From Piper betle (lineage: Eukaryota; Streptophyta; Magnoliopsida; Piperales; Piperaceae), in contig JAURVB010013116.1 in the NCBI GenBank assembly GCA_033002965.1, forward strand, positions 86,502 to 150,501: a stretch of 64,000 nucleotides of DNA. The letters are read 5' to 3'. Within the stretch, counting starts at the first letter, position 1. Each line of letters begins with the position of its first letter. A program made the position numbers and the translations under genes. The notes below the pieces were generated by a model. The model made no database searches, was not told where the DNA came from, and was given only the letters and a program-made list of their open reading frames with translations. This document shows, piece by piece, positions 33,353-46,347 of the stretch.

Positions 33353-36300
33353 TATAACGACCCACCATTTTTCACAATATTGTGGGCCTTGCTGGTTAGG
33401 TGTTACTCAAAATTTAACAAAAACCAACCCTATAACAACCCGTCCTAACCGGACCGGGTATTACTTAAAAGGATACATGAAGAATATGAAAGCAAATAAG
33501 TCTAGCATTTCTAACTCAAAAGAACTTAATTGTCAAATGACAATGCGTGAAGTAAATATCCCATAGTCTTGGATCGTTTCCCATAGCCACATTTATAACA
33601 AAAGAAAAATAAAAAGAGAACTCCGTTTATTAACTGTTCACCACCTGCGTTTGTAGGAGAACCACCCTGTCGTCTCTTAGTCTTTAGGTCCAGCTGCTAA
33701 CCTGCAGAGGCAATTCCACGTTAGTGATTAACCAATAAGCCGTATAATTAAATAAAACAAGTCCATAAAATGCCTATCATTATCTATAATATTGGCACTT
33801 GTGACCATTCTAACATGACCATTTATTAGCTAATGGTTCAGTCCACCACGTCCATTAGTTGGCTGATGGGTCAATCCACCATGTCCACCAATTGGGTGAT
33901 GGGTCAATCCATCATGTACAATCCCGGCTGGCGAGTCCAATCCGCCATGTCCGTTATCGGCTGGTGAGTCCAATCCACCAAGTCCATTAGTTAGCTAATA
34001 CCATGTCCATCTATTGGCTGATGGGTCAGTCCACCATGTCCGTAATTGGCTGGCGAGTCCAATCTGCTATGTCCAATTTATTGCCTGATGGGTCAGTCCA
34101 TCATGTCCATTACCGGCTGGCGAGGTCCAATCTGCCATGTTCATTATCAGCTGGTGGGTCCAATGCATCTTATCCGTAATTGGCTGGTGAGTCTAATCCG
34201 CCATGTCCAATTTATTGGCTGAGCGGTTCACAATATTGTGGTCCTTGCTGGCTAGGTGTTACTCGAAATTTAACAAAAACCAACCCTATAACAACCAGTC
34301 ATAACCGAACCGGGTGTTGCTTAAAAGGATACATGAATAATAAGAAAGCAAATAAGTCTAGCATTTCTAACTCAAAAGAACTTATTTGTCAAATGAGAAT
34401 GCATGAAGTAATTATCCCACAGTCTTGGATCGTTTCCCATAGCCACATTTATAACAAAAGAAAAATAAATAGAGAAGTCTGTTTATTAACCGTTCACCAC
34501 TTGCGTTGGTAGAAGAACCACCCTGTCGTCTCTTAGTCCTTAGGTCTAGCTGCTAACCTGCGGAGGTAATTTGGCGTTAGTGATTAACCACTAAGCTGTA
34601 TAATTAAATAGAACAAGTCAATAAAATCCCTATCATTATCTATAATATTGGCACATGTGACCATTCCAACATGGCCATTTATTAGCTAATGGTTCAATCG
34701 ACCATGTCCATTAGTTGGCTGATGGGTCAATACACCATGTCCAGCAATTGGGTGATGGGTCACTCCATCATGTACAATCCCGGCTGGCGAGTCCAATCCG
34801 CCATGTCCGTTATCGGCTGGTGCATCTAATCCACCGAGTCCATTAGTTAGCTAATGGGTCAGTCCACCATGTCCACCTATTGGCTGATGGGTCAGTCCAC
34901 CATGTCCGTAATTGGCTGGCGAGTCCAATCTGCCATGTCCAATTTATTGGTTGATGGGTCAGTCCATCATGTCCATTACCGGCTGGCGAGTACAATCCAC
35001 CATGTCCGTTATTGGCTGGTGGGTCCAATCCACCATGTCCGTAATTGGCTGGTAAGTCTAATCTATCATGTCCAATTTATTGGCTGATGGGTTAGTCCAT
35101 CATGATCATTACCAGTGGCGACTCCAATCCACCATGTCCATTATCGGCTGGTGGGTCCAATCCACCATGTCCGTACTTGGCTGGTGAGTCCAATCTGCCA
35201 TGTCTAATTTATTGGCTGGCGAGTCCAATCCGCCATGTCCAATTGATTAGTTGATGGGTCAGTCCATCATGTCTATTATATAATTATGAAGGGCGTAGCC
35301 CGTGTCAGACTGAGTCAATTCCTTCACGCCAGTTGCACTCGTTGCATGGTGGTCGAATCTAGGCTCAGGCTGACCAGGTTATCACCAGGTAAAATACAAC
35401 ATTTTAAATAATTATACGGACCTGAATATTTCAAACTTTGAGCTGCGACCAATGATCCTAATCTAAACGAGGACATAAAATTAAACATATGTAGAATTTT
35501 ATTCGAGTAGAAATGTATGGAACTAAATGACTAATATATATATATATATCACTATTAAACTTCAACAATATTAAATATTAAACTATTCATGTGACATAAT
35601 CATTTAAATCCTACTTTCCATTAATAATCTAGATCATAATTAACACCTAACAAATAATAAAATAATTATAAACTTATAACCAAATATTTAATTACTATTA
35701 TTAATATATTTTTCTTCAGTTACAATTTTTTTAATCGCTACTATTACCTGCAGCAATTTAATTAATTAAGTTGTTTAAATAAATTATTTAAAATAATTTG
35801 TATTATTTTAATTCAGAAATATTTTTAATATAATTATTTTAAATTATTTGATTTTATAAAGTTTCGAACTTTATTTATTTCCATTATGCTATTTCGGTTT
35901 GACGCGGTTGATTGCTACTTGATTATAGTTTAGTAACCCATTTTCTACATTACTTACTCGTTATTAAATAATCACTTTATTTACATAATATTAAATTTAA
36001 TATGGTAAAGGTAACATCTTTATTTATTAATTACTTATAACCGTCCGATTTAATTTAATTGCTTTTATTACGCAGATTAATTATCGACAGTTTATTATAA
36101 CCGTATTTTTATTACTTATGTCCATGTCGACATCGTCCAATAATTAATTAGTTTAGTAACTTTACCATATAACCCATTAAAATAATTATTTTTAATTATT
36201 TGTTACGAGTTTGTATTATTTTTAACTCGAGTCGGTATTGAGTCAACTAGTATTTACAGAATTGCCACCGCCCTTCTTCTTCTTCATCTTCTCTGGCATG

Positions 36301-37213
36301 CTCTGTTCTCGACTCCAGGCGCGCTCCAGCCGCCGCGGCTGTCAATCGTCGCCGACCAGTCCTCCCATGCCGTTGCTGTGTCGCCCCGGCCAACTCCAGC
36401 CTTCTTCCAGCTGCGGCAACGCCCGCATCGCCTTCCTAGCGACGCGCTCGCGTCAGCGATTCCACCGCCGGCGAGTGTCTCCGCCTCAATTGGGTGGTCA
36501 CCTCGTCACGCTCGACCACCTACCTACCTTCCCCGGCCATAATGGAACCCGTCTCGACCCGGGATGGCCAGATTTCTTCACCCATCACCGTCGCCCCTAT
36601 TTTCGCCACTGTCCCCTGTTTTTGTCTATTCACCACCCTAGGCCGGCATCCCCAACCGTGAGATCAACCCTATATTGATCGACGAAGAGAGTTGGATCAT
36701 CTTCCAACGTAAGAACGGTCGTCGCCACTGATTCCTGACGAGGCTTGCCCGTGCTTGCCCATCTTGCCGAACAGGGGAAACTCGTCAGCAATTTTAGTTT
36801 CTCCGGTGTAAAATTATTTTTGTTTTCTTATTGATTTTAAACTTTTTATCCTCACAATTATAATGCTTATTATCAAATTAAGATATGCATGCAAGAAAAT
36901 TAAGAAGAGGGAGATAGGAAGAATACCTAAACAAGGAAGAAGACACGCTGGCAAGGAAGAGGAGAAGATAATGCGAATGAAGGCTAGGGAGGACGTTCTT
37001 CATAAATGAAATGATGGCTTGGGTTTGTGGAAACACACCAACATCCATATTTAACTCCTTTAACCGAGTAACCGGGTAAAAAATAAAATATTTAACTCGG
37101 TAGACTTAACCGGGTAGAGAATATAATATAATTAATATTAATTTTCTAACGTTCGATCCTTCCTTGCCCTAGTCGAATATATTAAAAAAAAAATTTTTTC
37201 CACGGTCATTACA
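33353..37213 (-). repeat. 3' LTR of A2 (3,861 bp, internally duplicated)
   Basis: Plus-strand ends are TATAACGACCC (TG mutated to TA) and GGTCATTACA. It is longer than the A1 LTR because a terminal segment (33365-33790: CACAATATTGTGGGCC..., AACTCAAAAGAACTTA...) is repeated at 34228-34650, each copy followed by minisatellite. The GC-rich block is at 36240-36760 and the promoter-like end at 36900-37213. Confidence 0.88.
33830..35275. repeat. Minisatellite in the A2 3' LTR
   Basis: Imperfect units of about 33 bp: GTCCAATCCGCCATGTCCG, then TTATCGGCTGGTGGG or variants. It is split by the duplicated LTR-end segment (34225-34680). The reverse complement matches the 33-bp unit in A' (25570-25905). 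Confidence 0.92.
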
Positions 37214-37230
37214 ATCTCCCCAACTTGGAA
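37214..37230 (-). other. Polypurine tract of A2
   Basis: On the minus strand CCAAGTTGGGGAGAT runs into TGTAATGACC. Equivalent to 7709-7720 in A1. Confidence 0.85.
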
Positions 37231-37339
37231 ATATTTCATCCTCAAAATATCATAACAAGCAACAGAATAATTATGATTAACTTTATTTATTTCTTTGGGA
37301 TCGGTTCATGCCCCTACAATTATAAAACTCTTATGCCAC

Positions 37340-37790
37340 AAATAGGTTTGGGTATTTCCTTACCATTTCTTGTTCAGTCTTCCATGTAGCTTCTTCTCAC
37401 CCCTGATTTTTCCACAATACTTTTACCAAAGGAATTTCCTTGTTCGTAAGTGTCTTTATTTCTCTTGCCAGGATGCGGATTGGCTTTTCCTCGTAGGTTA
37501 AATTTGATTGTAGCTCTATGTCTTCAAAATTTGTGATGATATGATCCTCATCCCGTACATACTTCTTTACCATTAACACATGGAAAACATTGTGTACTCC
37601 AGCTAAGCTTGGTGGCAATGCTAATCTATATGCACAATTCCCAACTCGATCCAGGATTGGAAGCGGTCCTATGAATCTTGGCTTCAACTTCCCTGATATT
37701 TTAAATCTGATCACCCCCTTCGTAGGAGATGTCTTTAGGTACACAAACTCCCCAACTTGGAACTCTAGGTCCTTCCTTCAAGTATTAGCA
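37340..37790 (-). pseudogene. GPY/F module and chromodomain of A2
   Basis: Minus-strand frame with YLKTSPTKGVIRFK, KLKPRFIGPLPILDRVG and FHVLMVKKYVRDEDH, then the chromodomain start IPLVKVLWKNQG. A TGA directly after NQG separates it from the rest (EEATWKTEQEMVRKYPNL). Homologous to 7156-7602. Confidence 0.9.
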
Positions 37791-38640
37791 TAACTCTTTT
37801 GTCGATCCTGAGCTGCCTAAAATCTTTTCTGAATGAGTTTCACCTTTTCAGTTGCTTCCCTCACCATTTCTATCCCGACTATAATTGCTTCGGTATACTC
37901 CAGCCAGCATGATGGAGATCTACAGGGCCTACCATCTAATGCTTCAAATGGTGCCATCCCTATACTAGCTTAGTAAGAGTTATTGTACGTGAATTCAGCC
38001 AAGGCTAAGTGTTTCCCCACGTCACCCCTAAGTCAAGAATGCAAGCTCTTAACAAATCTTCCAAAGTTTGAATAGTCCTCTCACTCTGCCATCAGTTTGG
38101 GGATGATATGTTGTACTCAACTTCATTTGAGTTCCCATGGCTTTTGGAAAGCTTCCCACAAATGTGAGGTGAATAGGGGATCGCGGTCATAGACTATCTC
38201 CTTTGGAAATCCCATACAATTTGACAATGTTGTCAACATATAATCCTGGAAGGTATTCCGTCGTTCTCATTGATTTTGTGGGGATGAAGTGAGCTACCTT
38301 AGTTAGTTGGTCCACCACTACCCATATGGAGTCATGCTTCTTTTGAGTTCTTGGGAGCTTTGAAATGAAATTGCATGTGACACACTCCCATTTCCATGAT
38401 GGTATTTCTAAAGGTTATAATAGTCCTCTAGGTAGTTGATGTTGGGCTTTGATTTGTTGGCAAGTCTGACACTTAGAGACAAAATTCACAACATCCCTCT
38501 TCATCGCAATCCACAAGTAGGTTCGCTTTAAATCCTGATACATTTTAGTAGCTTCAGGGTGTATCGAGAACTTTGAACGATGAGCCTCCTCCAAAATATC
38601 CTGCCTCAGTGCATTATCCTTGGGTACGCACAACCTTCCT
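37791..38640 (-). pseudogene. Integrase remnant of A2
   Basis: The zinc-binding part (HRSKFSIHPEATKMYQDL, KCQTCQQIKAQHQ) is open at its start (38415-38600). The DDE core (38380-38050) is interrupted by stops and small indels; for example the segment equal to A1's SDHDPLF is near 38180. Dead copy. Confidence 0.85.
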
Positions 38641-39240
38641 CTAAATCTGATCATACTATTTGAATCAGCTATAATGTCAGGAATCTTGCCCAACATTTTA
38701 TGCAGCTCCTCATCACCTATTTGTGCTAGCTTAACATGATCAACTATATCATTGGAAACAAGCAAATTTGCCAGTAAGCCTGTTAGTTGCTCCACCGGGT
38801 TGATAGCTACCACTTCCGCTGACATGGCCCAAAGTCTAGTTAGCTGCTGACTTTTGTCCACTTTTCCCTTCCGACTCAACACATCGGCTACCACATTTGC
38901 TTTCCCTGGATGATATAAGATTTGGTAGTCGTAGTCCTCCAAATATTCTATCCACTGCCTTTATCAAAGGTTAAGGTCATTCTAGGTGAAGACATACTTC
39001 AAACACTGGTGGTCAATGAAGACTTGGAACTGGGCTCCATACAAAAAGTGTCTCCAAATCTTCAAGGCAAAAACCACTGCTGTCAGGTCCTAGTCATGAG
39101 TTGCATAATTTTGCTCATGAATCTTCAATTGACGAGAGGCATAGGCCACCACCTTAGCTTTGTGCATAAGGATGCATCCTAACCCCAACAATGACGCATC
39201 GCTCAAGACTACGAATCCATCAATACCATTTGGCAGTGTC
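38641..39240 (-). pseudogene. RNase H remnant of A2 with upstream RT deletion
   Basis: Minus-strand sequence reads PISKA (RT leader, near 39255) directly into [19 protein letters not shown], so everything from the RT fingers to the RNase H start is deleted in this copy. The Asp of SDAS, the HD-D/E segment, IDHQCLKY and VVADVLSRK are visible, with stops between them. Confidence 0.88.
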
Positions 39241-39960
39241 AATACTAGTGCTTTAGAAATTGGTGTCACTCAAGGTGCTAGGTCAATCGCAAACTCCACT
39301 GCCCGCTTAGGAGGTAACCCTGGAAGTTTGTCTGGGAATACACATATTCCCAGACTGAATCCTCCCCTGAGCCAAATTGGCGAATGCCAGTGCTTTCTTC
39401 TGGACAACAGGCTCTGGAAAATATTGTCCGTTGGAAGCTGCCACAAATTCCACCCACGCGATGGAGGAAATCTCACGTCGATGGAAAGTGGTTTTCTCCA
39501 TGGATTTCCACCAGTAAGATGCTTCCCCTTGAAGCATGCATGTCAATCTCACTTGATGGCAGTGGGGCATAGACAGAGCTCTAAACATTTTTTCGGTAAT
39601 TTAAATCCAGCTTTCCGCCTTCATTGGATCAATCCCTTTAATAAATACCTCAACTCTATTCATTCTAAATTTTTCCACAGTGTAGCGGTCACTATCATTA
39701 CCTGCTGGCGGCACCACTTGTTGGACTACCGGTGGCACTGGGTTTGGACGCTCCCCTCGGTCGCCCGGGTCAGCTAACCCTGCCCACCCATGGGCACTTC
39801 CCTGATCACCATCCCGGGTGATTCTGGGACCCGCTGCTGAGTTTGAGGCTCCATTCCCCACTACCAATCCTGGTAACCGCTGAACAATATTCTGAACCAC
39901 AGAATTTGTATTTTTGAAGCATGCGCTAGTCTCTATATGGCCATTAGGATCTAGGACAAC
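39241..39960 (-). pseudogene. Gag remnant of A2 with the same Gag-to-RT junction as A1
   Basis: Minus-strand frames 39900-39601 (RLPGLVVGNGASNSA, YTVEKFRMNRVEVFIKGID) and 39588-39307 (VRLTCMLQGEASYWW, AWVEFVAASNGQYF). At 39320-39345 it continues as PDKLPGLPPKRAVEFAIDLA. The sequence around the junction (GAATATGTGTATTCCCAGAC) is identical to 5233-5252 of A1. Confidence 0.88.
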
Positions 39961-40191
39961 ACATTGTATGTGTTCGAATTAGACTGTGCAAATTGGCTTG
40001 ACTGTCTACGGGTGCCTACCATCTAAAACATCGAACCATCTTGGTTCACAATACGTTCTTATTTCAGTTTTGACTTACATTTATTAGCAAATGAATTTGT
40101 CAATTAATAACACAACACAGTAGGAAAAGATAATTATTGGACTTTTCAACAAGGTACTTGAGTCATAAAATGTGAGCTTGAGGGAAACCGT

Positions 40192-40203
40192 GCTCTGATA
40201 CCA
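40192..40203 (-). other. Primer-binding site, initiator-Met tRNA (A2)
   Basis: GCTCTGATACCA on the plus strand is the reverse complement of TGGTATCAGAGC, two bases from the LTR end at 40206. Confidence 0.92.
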
Positions 40204-40205
40204 CC

Positions 40206-41593
40206 TATAATGACCCGTCATTTTTCACGATATTGTGGGCCTTGCTGGCTAGGTGTTATTCAAAATTTAACAAAAACCAACCCTATAACAACCAGTCCTA
40301 TACAGACTGGGTGTTACTTAAAAGGATACATGAATAATATGAAAGCAAATAAGTCTAGCATTTCTAACTCAAAAGAACTTAGTTTTCAAAAGACAATGCA
40401 TGAAGTAATTATCCCACAGTCATGGATCGTTTCCCATAGCCACATTTATAACACAAGAAAAATAAAAAGAGAAGTCTGTTTATTAACCGTTCACCACCTG
40501 TGTTGGTAGAAGAACCACCCTATCGTCTCTTAGTCTTTAGGTCCAGCTGCTAACCTGAAGAGGCAATTCCGCGTTAGTCATTAACCACTAAGCTGTCTAA
40601 TTAAATAAAGCAAGTCCATAAACTCCCTATCATTATCTATAATATTGGAACTTGTGACCATTCCAACATGACAATTTATTAGCTGATGGTTCAGTCCACT
40701 ATGTCTATTAGTTGGCTGATGGGTCAGTCCACTATGTCCACCTATTGGGTGATGGGTCAGTCCATCAAGTACAATCCCAGCTGGCGAGTCCAATCCGCGA
40801 TGTCCGTTATTGGCTGGTAAGTTCAATCCACCATGTCCATTAGTTGGCTGATGGGTCAGTCCACCATGTCTATATATTAGCTGATGGTAGTCCACCATGT
40901 CTGTGATTGGCTGGCGAGTCCAATTCGCCATGTCCAATTTATTGGCTGATGGGTCAGTCCATCATGTCCATTACCGGCCGGTGAGTCCAATCTACCATGT
41001 CCTTAATTTGCTGGCGAGTCCAATCTGCCATGTCCAATTTATTGGGTGATGGGTTAGTCCATCATGTCCATTACCGGCTGGCGAGTCCAATCCGCCATGT
41101 CCGTTATCGGCTGGTGGGTCAGATCCGCCATGTCAATAATTGGCTGACGAGTCCAATCCACCCACGTCCAATTTATTCGCTGATGGGTCAGTCCCTCATG
41201 TTCATTACCAGCTGGCGAGTCCAATCCGCCATGTCCGTTATCTGCTGGTGGGTCTAATCCACCATGTACATAATTGGCTGGCGAGTCCAATCCGCCATGT
41301 CCAATTGATTGGCTGATGGGTCAGTCCATCATGTCCATTATGTGATTATGAAGGGCGTAGCCCGTGTCAGACTGAGTTAATTCCTTGACCTCGGTTACAC
41401 TCGATGCATGGTGGTAGAATTTAGGCTCAGGCTGACCAAGTTATCCGTGAGGGAAAATACAACATTTTAAATAATTATACGGACATGGATATTTCGAACT
41501 TACAGGTGTAACCAATGATCCTAATCTGAACGAGGACATAAAATTATACATAAGTATAATTTTAGTCGAGCAGAACTGTATGCAACTAAATGA

Positions 41594-41636
<43 letters not shown>

Positions 41637-42478
41637 CTATTAAATTTAAACAATATTAAATATTGAACTATTCATGGGACATAATCATTTAAATTCTACT
41701 TTACATTAATAATCTAGATCATAATTAACACCTAACATATAATAAAATAATTATCAAGTTATATCGAAATATTTAATTACTATTATTAATATATATTTTC
41801 TTCTGTTATAATTTTTTTGATCGCTCCTATTACTTACAGCAATTTAATTAATTAAGTTGTTCAATTAAATTATTTAAAATAATTTGTATTATTTTAAATC
41901 ATAAATATTATTAATACAATTATTTTAAATTATTTGAATCTATAAAGTTTCGAACTTTATTTATTTCCATCATTATATTTAGGTTCGACTCGAGTGATTG
42001 CTACCCGAATATAGTTTAATAACCTATTTTCTACATTACTGACTCGTTATTAAAATAATTTCTTTATTTACCTAATATTAAATTTAATATTGTAAAGGTA
42101 ACATCTTTATATATTAATTACATATAACCGTCCGATTTAATTTAATCGCTCTTATTACGCCGATTATTTATCGACAGTTTATCATTACCGTATTTTTATT
42201 ATTTATGTCCATGTCGACTTCATCCAATAATTAATTAGTTTAGTTACTTTACCCTATAACCCGTTAAAATAATTATTTTTAAAGATTTATTACGAGTTTG
42301 TATTAGTTTTAATTCAAGTCGGTATCGAATCAACCAGTATTTACAGAATTGCCATCGCTTTTATTACATTGTCAATCGTCGCTGACCAGCCCTGCCATGC
42401 TGTTGCGGTGTCACGCCGGCCAACTCCGGCCTTCTTCTAGCCGCGGCGACGATCGCCGGCGAGCGTCGCCACCTCAAG
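40206..42478 (-). repeat. 5' LTR of A2, truncated
   Basis: Begins TATAATGACCC and follows the order of 33353-36480: terminal segment, 33-bp minisatellite (40680-41340), conserved 'cgtgtcagactgag' block, TA microsatellite (41594-41636), AT-rich block, GC-rich block. At about 42478 (…CACCTCAAGTG) homology stops in the middle of the GC-rich block. Confidence 0.88.
40680..41340. repeat. Minisatellite in the A2 5' LTR
   Basis: Same 33-bp family as 33830-35275 but about half the length and without the inserted LTR-end duplicate. It shows that the array has changed size since this copy was made. Confidence 0.9.
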
Positions 42479-43960
42479 TGCCTCTGATATTGTGGCTGCC
42501 TACATCCTCACTCGCTACAACTGTGCTAGCACAAGAGATGTTGCTAGTGGTACCGCCTAATTCTATTCCCTCTAATTCTAAGCTGGCGGTGTTTGTTATC
42601 TATCCCTCTGTTGTCTAGCTTGTCCTGCAGACATATTACCTCTCTGGTTCTATCCCCATTGCTACTATCTCGGTGGCTATTGGTCTTTGCCTCTCTGGCC
42701 TTGACCTTGGCCTTGTTGGCATCTCTGCCATTGCTACTGCTAAGGAGTAGGGAGTGCAAGTCATTGTTGAGGAACTAGGAGCTTCAACAGTTGGTTTTTG
42801 CTAGTTGGATAGGTTGTGGCTTTATGCCCTAACGGACCATAACTATATAGCATACCTTAGTACCTACTCTGCACTTTGCGGCTCGATGTACTGGCTAACA
42901 CCAACTATAATATGTGTTCGGGCCTTCTCTGCACTCACCTCCATGATGACATTGGCAGTTTTGACAGAGACGTGGGCGGTTGCCCTAAACATGTCCATCT
43001 ATAGCCCTCATAGCAACTGGTGCATATGTCAAAAATCTCTATTGTGGTCCCTACTCTGGCTGATATGGCCTTTGATGTTGCTGCCTCTGGTCAAAATCTT
43101 GGCGAAGTCAAGTATCTATAACTCACTCTGCCTTGCCTGCAGATCTCACTACATCACCATAGGTAGCAAATTTTCTATCCAAATAGGCTATCCTGATCTC
43201 ATTATGAAGACCTTCATAAAAATGCTCTATCCTTCTTCCTTTGGTGGGAATCAAATCCGATGTGAATCTTTCCAAAGTTCTAAATCATGTCTCATATTGC
43301 ACCACTATCATGGGTATGGAATTCTCACTCCTTCCTCTTCCTGACATCTGGCAATAAATGCTTTCCATCAAATTCTACTTTGAACTCCTCCCAAATCATA
43401 TCTTAAGGTTGACGGTGGGCAAATGTGGAATTCTACATTGAATCCCACCATATTCAAGCTTCATCTTGGAATGCCCCTGTAATGATGCATACCGTATGCT
43501 CCATTGGGCATGTTATACTACCAAACACTCCTATGGCTGATGATATCTATAAAAATGCCCATTTCGCATCCAACTTCCCAAAGAAAGGTCGTCCACCATT
43601 CTTCACGAACCATTCATACTGCCACAATTCCAAATTCCTTGCATTCGCTGATCTGTTAGATCCTTCTCCTAGCACATACTGTGGAAACTGTGGTCTTGTA
43701 CCTACTGGTACACTATCACATCCTACAACTCCACTTCCACCTACAGTCTACCCTCTACCTACTACTGCGGGTCCACTTACATTGGGTTCCATTCTTGCCA
43801 AAAATGGGGGAAACAACGAGGCTGTTATTGGAGAAGTCCTCTATTGTAGCAATGGAGGAGGAGGTGGCAGCAAAGTGCCCATGGGAAGTGCTAGCTCTCC
43901 TCATGCCTATTCATCTATTGCTGGTCTCTTCTTAGCTCTGGCTACCAAAAAGGCTATCTA
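42479..43960 (-). pseudogene. Gag pseudogene, probably of the B4 element
   Basis: Read on the minus strand: near 43450 a segment ending in GAFQDEA.IWWDSM, then WEEFKVEFDGKHLLPDVRKRKE (about 43410-43345), VVQYE...F..LERF (about 43325-43280), RIEHFYEGLHNEIRIAYLD, and a two-part zinc knuckle: CQNCQCHHGGECREG (42966-42922), then WC.PVHRAAKC. This is the normal order of a plant Ty3 Gag. Frameshifts and stops are frequent. The plus-strand frames here (42805-43344, 43425-43976) are shadows. Position and strand fit the element whose PBS is at 46348. Confidence 0.8.
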
Positions 43961-44611
43961 CTTGAGCTCTGTCTAGAATTCTTTTTGGTTTTACTGCATC
44001 TATATCTAAACTTCAACCAATCTAGCAATCACTGTATCCCTTTCTTATCGACTACTTCTACGGTAATGACTATCACGGCGACGGCTCTCACTACATCGAC
44101 TAACTGAAATGTGATTAATGCTTAATTACAAATAAAGTGATAAGTTACATGATGTGATTGATAGTTTATGGAGGTTAAGTGGTTTAATGAAGTAAGTAAA
44201 TTGAGCATGATAATTGTGCATGATGAGATTATTAGTTAATGAAGTGATCTAATGAGATGAATTGTGTATGAACATGTTAATCTAGTATGATGCAACTTAG
44301 AAGAACAGAATAAAATATGGTATGAGTACTGGTACATTGGCCTCTTATGGTGGCATAGTAGTCCTCAGTTGGCTAGATGCTATGTCACTGTGACCATTGC
44401 TGCAACTGTCCTCTCTAGGCAATGTAGGGGAATGGGCCCTAATATGTGTCCTATGAGTTTGTTACACCATCCTGCTATTAATCCCCACTCTAAGCTGAAC
44501 ACCCTGCCACACCATTGATTGGTAAGAAAATCAGTAAACTAAAAACTTAAGACAAAAAAGTAACAATCAGAACAACTTGAAACAGCTTTTTCACACATCT
44601 AACCTGTAATA
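43961..44611. other. Leader-like AT-rich DNA between the Gag remnant and the A-type LTR
   Basis: No gene is seen. The part at 44110-44300 (GTGATAAGTTACATGATGTG) resembles the reverse complement of 62960-63120 in B7. 44330-44530 is mixed-composition sequence without a match in this window. Confidence 0.4.
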
Positions 44612-46313
44612 TGTAACGACCCGGCCATTTGTCACAACATTGTGGGCCTAGCTGGCCAGGTGTCACTCACAATTAAGCAAATATGTCTAACATTTTTTTT
44701 TACAAAAGCATATATAAAGATCCCACAGTCTTACACTGTTTCCCAGTAGCCACACTTATTTCTCAAATAAATAAAAAAGGAGTCGTCATATTTATTTTGC
44801 TCCATGCCCTGGTTGTCAATCACCTAATTTCAGATCTGCACACTTGCGGAGGAAATTCCGCGTTAGTCATTTCAACACTAAGTAGTATAATATATAAAAC
44901 AAATCAAGTAGATTCCACTATTTCCTTATGTTTATTTTAATATGCGGTGGAGCGATTCCGCTATACTCCAAAACAATGCGGAGGAGGTATCCGCTGTGAT
45001 CCGCACACCCCGGCCGTAGCCCTTTTGTGAGTAGGCTACCACTACCGTCTCCAGTGGCAGTGCCTCGCACACCCCGACCGTAGCCTTTTTGTGGGAAAGC
45101 TATCACTGTACTAAGGTGATTGCTACGCCCCGTATGTGGGGAAGCTCTCACTACCAATTCTAGTGCCAGTGATTTATGGGGAGGCTATCACTGCACTCAG
45201 GTGAATGCTACGCCCCATTTGTGGGGAAGCTCTCACTGCCAACTCTAGTGCCAGTGCCTCACACACCCCGGCTGTAGAATTTTTATGGTGAGGCTATCAC
45301 TGCACTCCAGTGCGATGGAGGAATCGTTATGCCTCGCTTACCCTGGCCGTAGCCTTTTTATGGGGCAGCTATCACTACTCCAAAACAATGTCGATGCATT
45401 ACACAATTTACGCACATTATACGACCCCGTGTCAGACTGAGTCAATTCTTTGACCCCGGTTGCACTCAGTGCATGGGGGTCGAATTTGGGCTCAAGCCGA
45501 CCAAGGCTACCAATAAGGAAAATATGATGTTCTACCTATTATACATACCTAACTTGTGATTTCGTCTGACTGTGACCCGTGAACCCTAATCTGAATGAGG
45601 GCATAAAATTATACGTTAGTATAATTTTATTTTGCCTGAACCTACATGCAACTTACATAACTAAAATACTATCAATTTTAAATGATGTAATTAGTTCATG
45701 TTAGTCTTCATTCCTTATTAAATTTTCAGCAATTCTAATGATAATTAATTATTAATTATCCCCATCCAAATCCCCATTATCTAATTGTTAATTTAATTAT
45801 TAACATGTCCATTTACAAAACAACTAAGCAATCGACAAGAACCCCATGCATAAGACGCTGGAGATCTAGCAACTTGGCAAGGCGTCTTCAACAAACCTTG
45901 CATGCAAGAATCCTAATGGAAACAAATAAGATGAGGGATGAAATAGTCACACAGTAATGGGGAGGTCACCTGGGACGGAGATGAGGGATGAAATACTCCC
46001 TCCTCCTGTATATATACACACTTCAACCATTCCCTCCATTAAATTCTCATACCCCATCATCCATTTGTATTTCCTAGGTTCAACAAGCCCCTTCATTAAA
46101 TTCTCACACCCCATCATACATTGGTATTTCCTAGGTTCAACGACCCCTTCATTAAATTCTCACACCCCATCATCCATTCATGAATAGGTATTTTCTAGGT
46201 GACCTTAAGTCGAACCATGACCGGTCGACTTGATAACCAACCATAAGTGTTCATCTATATTTATTTCATAATATTTAGGTTCGAGTCTTGTAATAAAAAT
46301 CATGGTTTTTACA
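44612..46313 (-). repeat. A'': LTR related to A' (1,702 bp), minus
   Basis: Plus-strand ends are TGTAACGACCC and GGTTTTTACA. 45832-46313 is the reverse complement of the A' start (25020-25450): GACAAGAACCCCATGCATAA, AAGACTCG and so on. 45417-45500 carries the 'cgtgtcagactgag' block. Flanks TAATA (44607-44611) and TATTA (46314-46318) could be a decayed TSD. It sits in the leader of B4, between PBS and Gag. Confidence 0.8.
44940..45405. repeat. Third type of minisatellite in an A-type LTR
   Basis: Long irregular units containing CACACCCCGGCCGTAGCC, TTTTTGTGGG and GCTATCACTGC-AC-CAGGTGA. It is not related to the 33-bp or 30-bp arrays but occupies the same place, just before the 'cgtgtcagactgag' block. 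Confidence 0.8.
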
Positions 46314-46347
46314 TATTACATCTACCCTCTTAATCAACCAAGGGTTA

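Larger units (their letters stand above)
33353..42478 (-). mobile_element. Element A2: second family A chromovirus, defective and truncated
   Basis: Minus-strand element with domain order, read right to left: truncated 5' LTR (42478-40206), PBS, Gag remnant, RT leader fragment, RNase H, integrase, GPY/F and chromodomain, polypurine tract, 3' LTR (37213-33353). Its protein remnants are closest to A1. Its LTRs belong to a subfamily with a different minisatellite and a terminal extension. The 5' LTR is cut at about 42478, so no TSD can be found. Confidence 0.9.

Noticed and set aside
33830..35275. The tandem array as a possible CRISPR or centromeric satellite
   Set aside because: Units are adjacent without unique spacers and lie inside an LTR. 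The same unit occurs in related LTRs at the same position.
42805..43976. Two plus-strand frames of 179 and 183 codons
   Set aside because: The minus strand of the same region reads as a decayed Ty3 Gag with zinc knuckle, so the plus frames are shadows.
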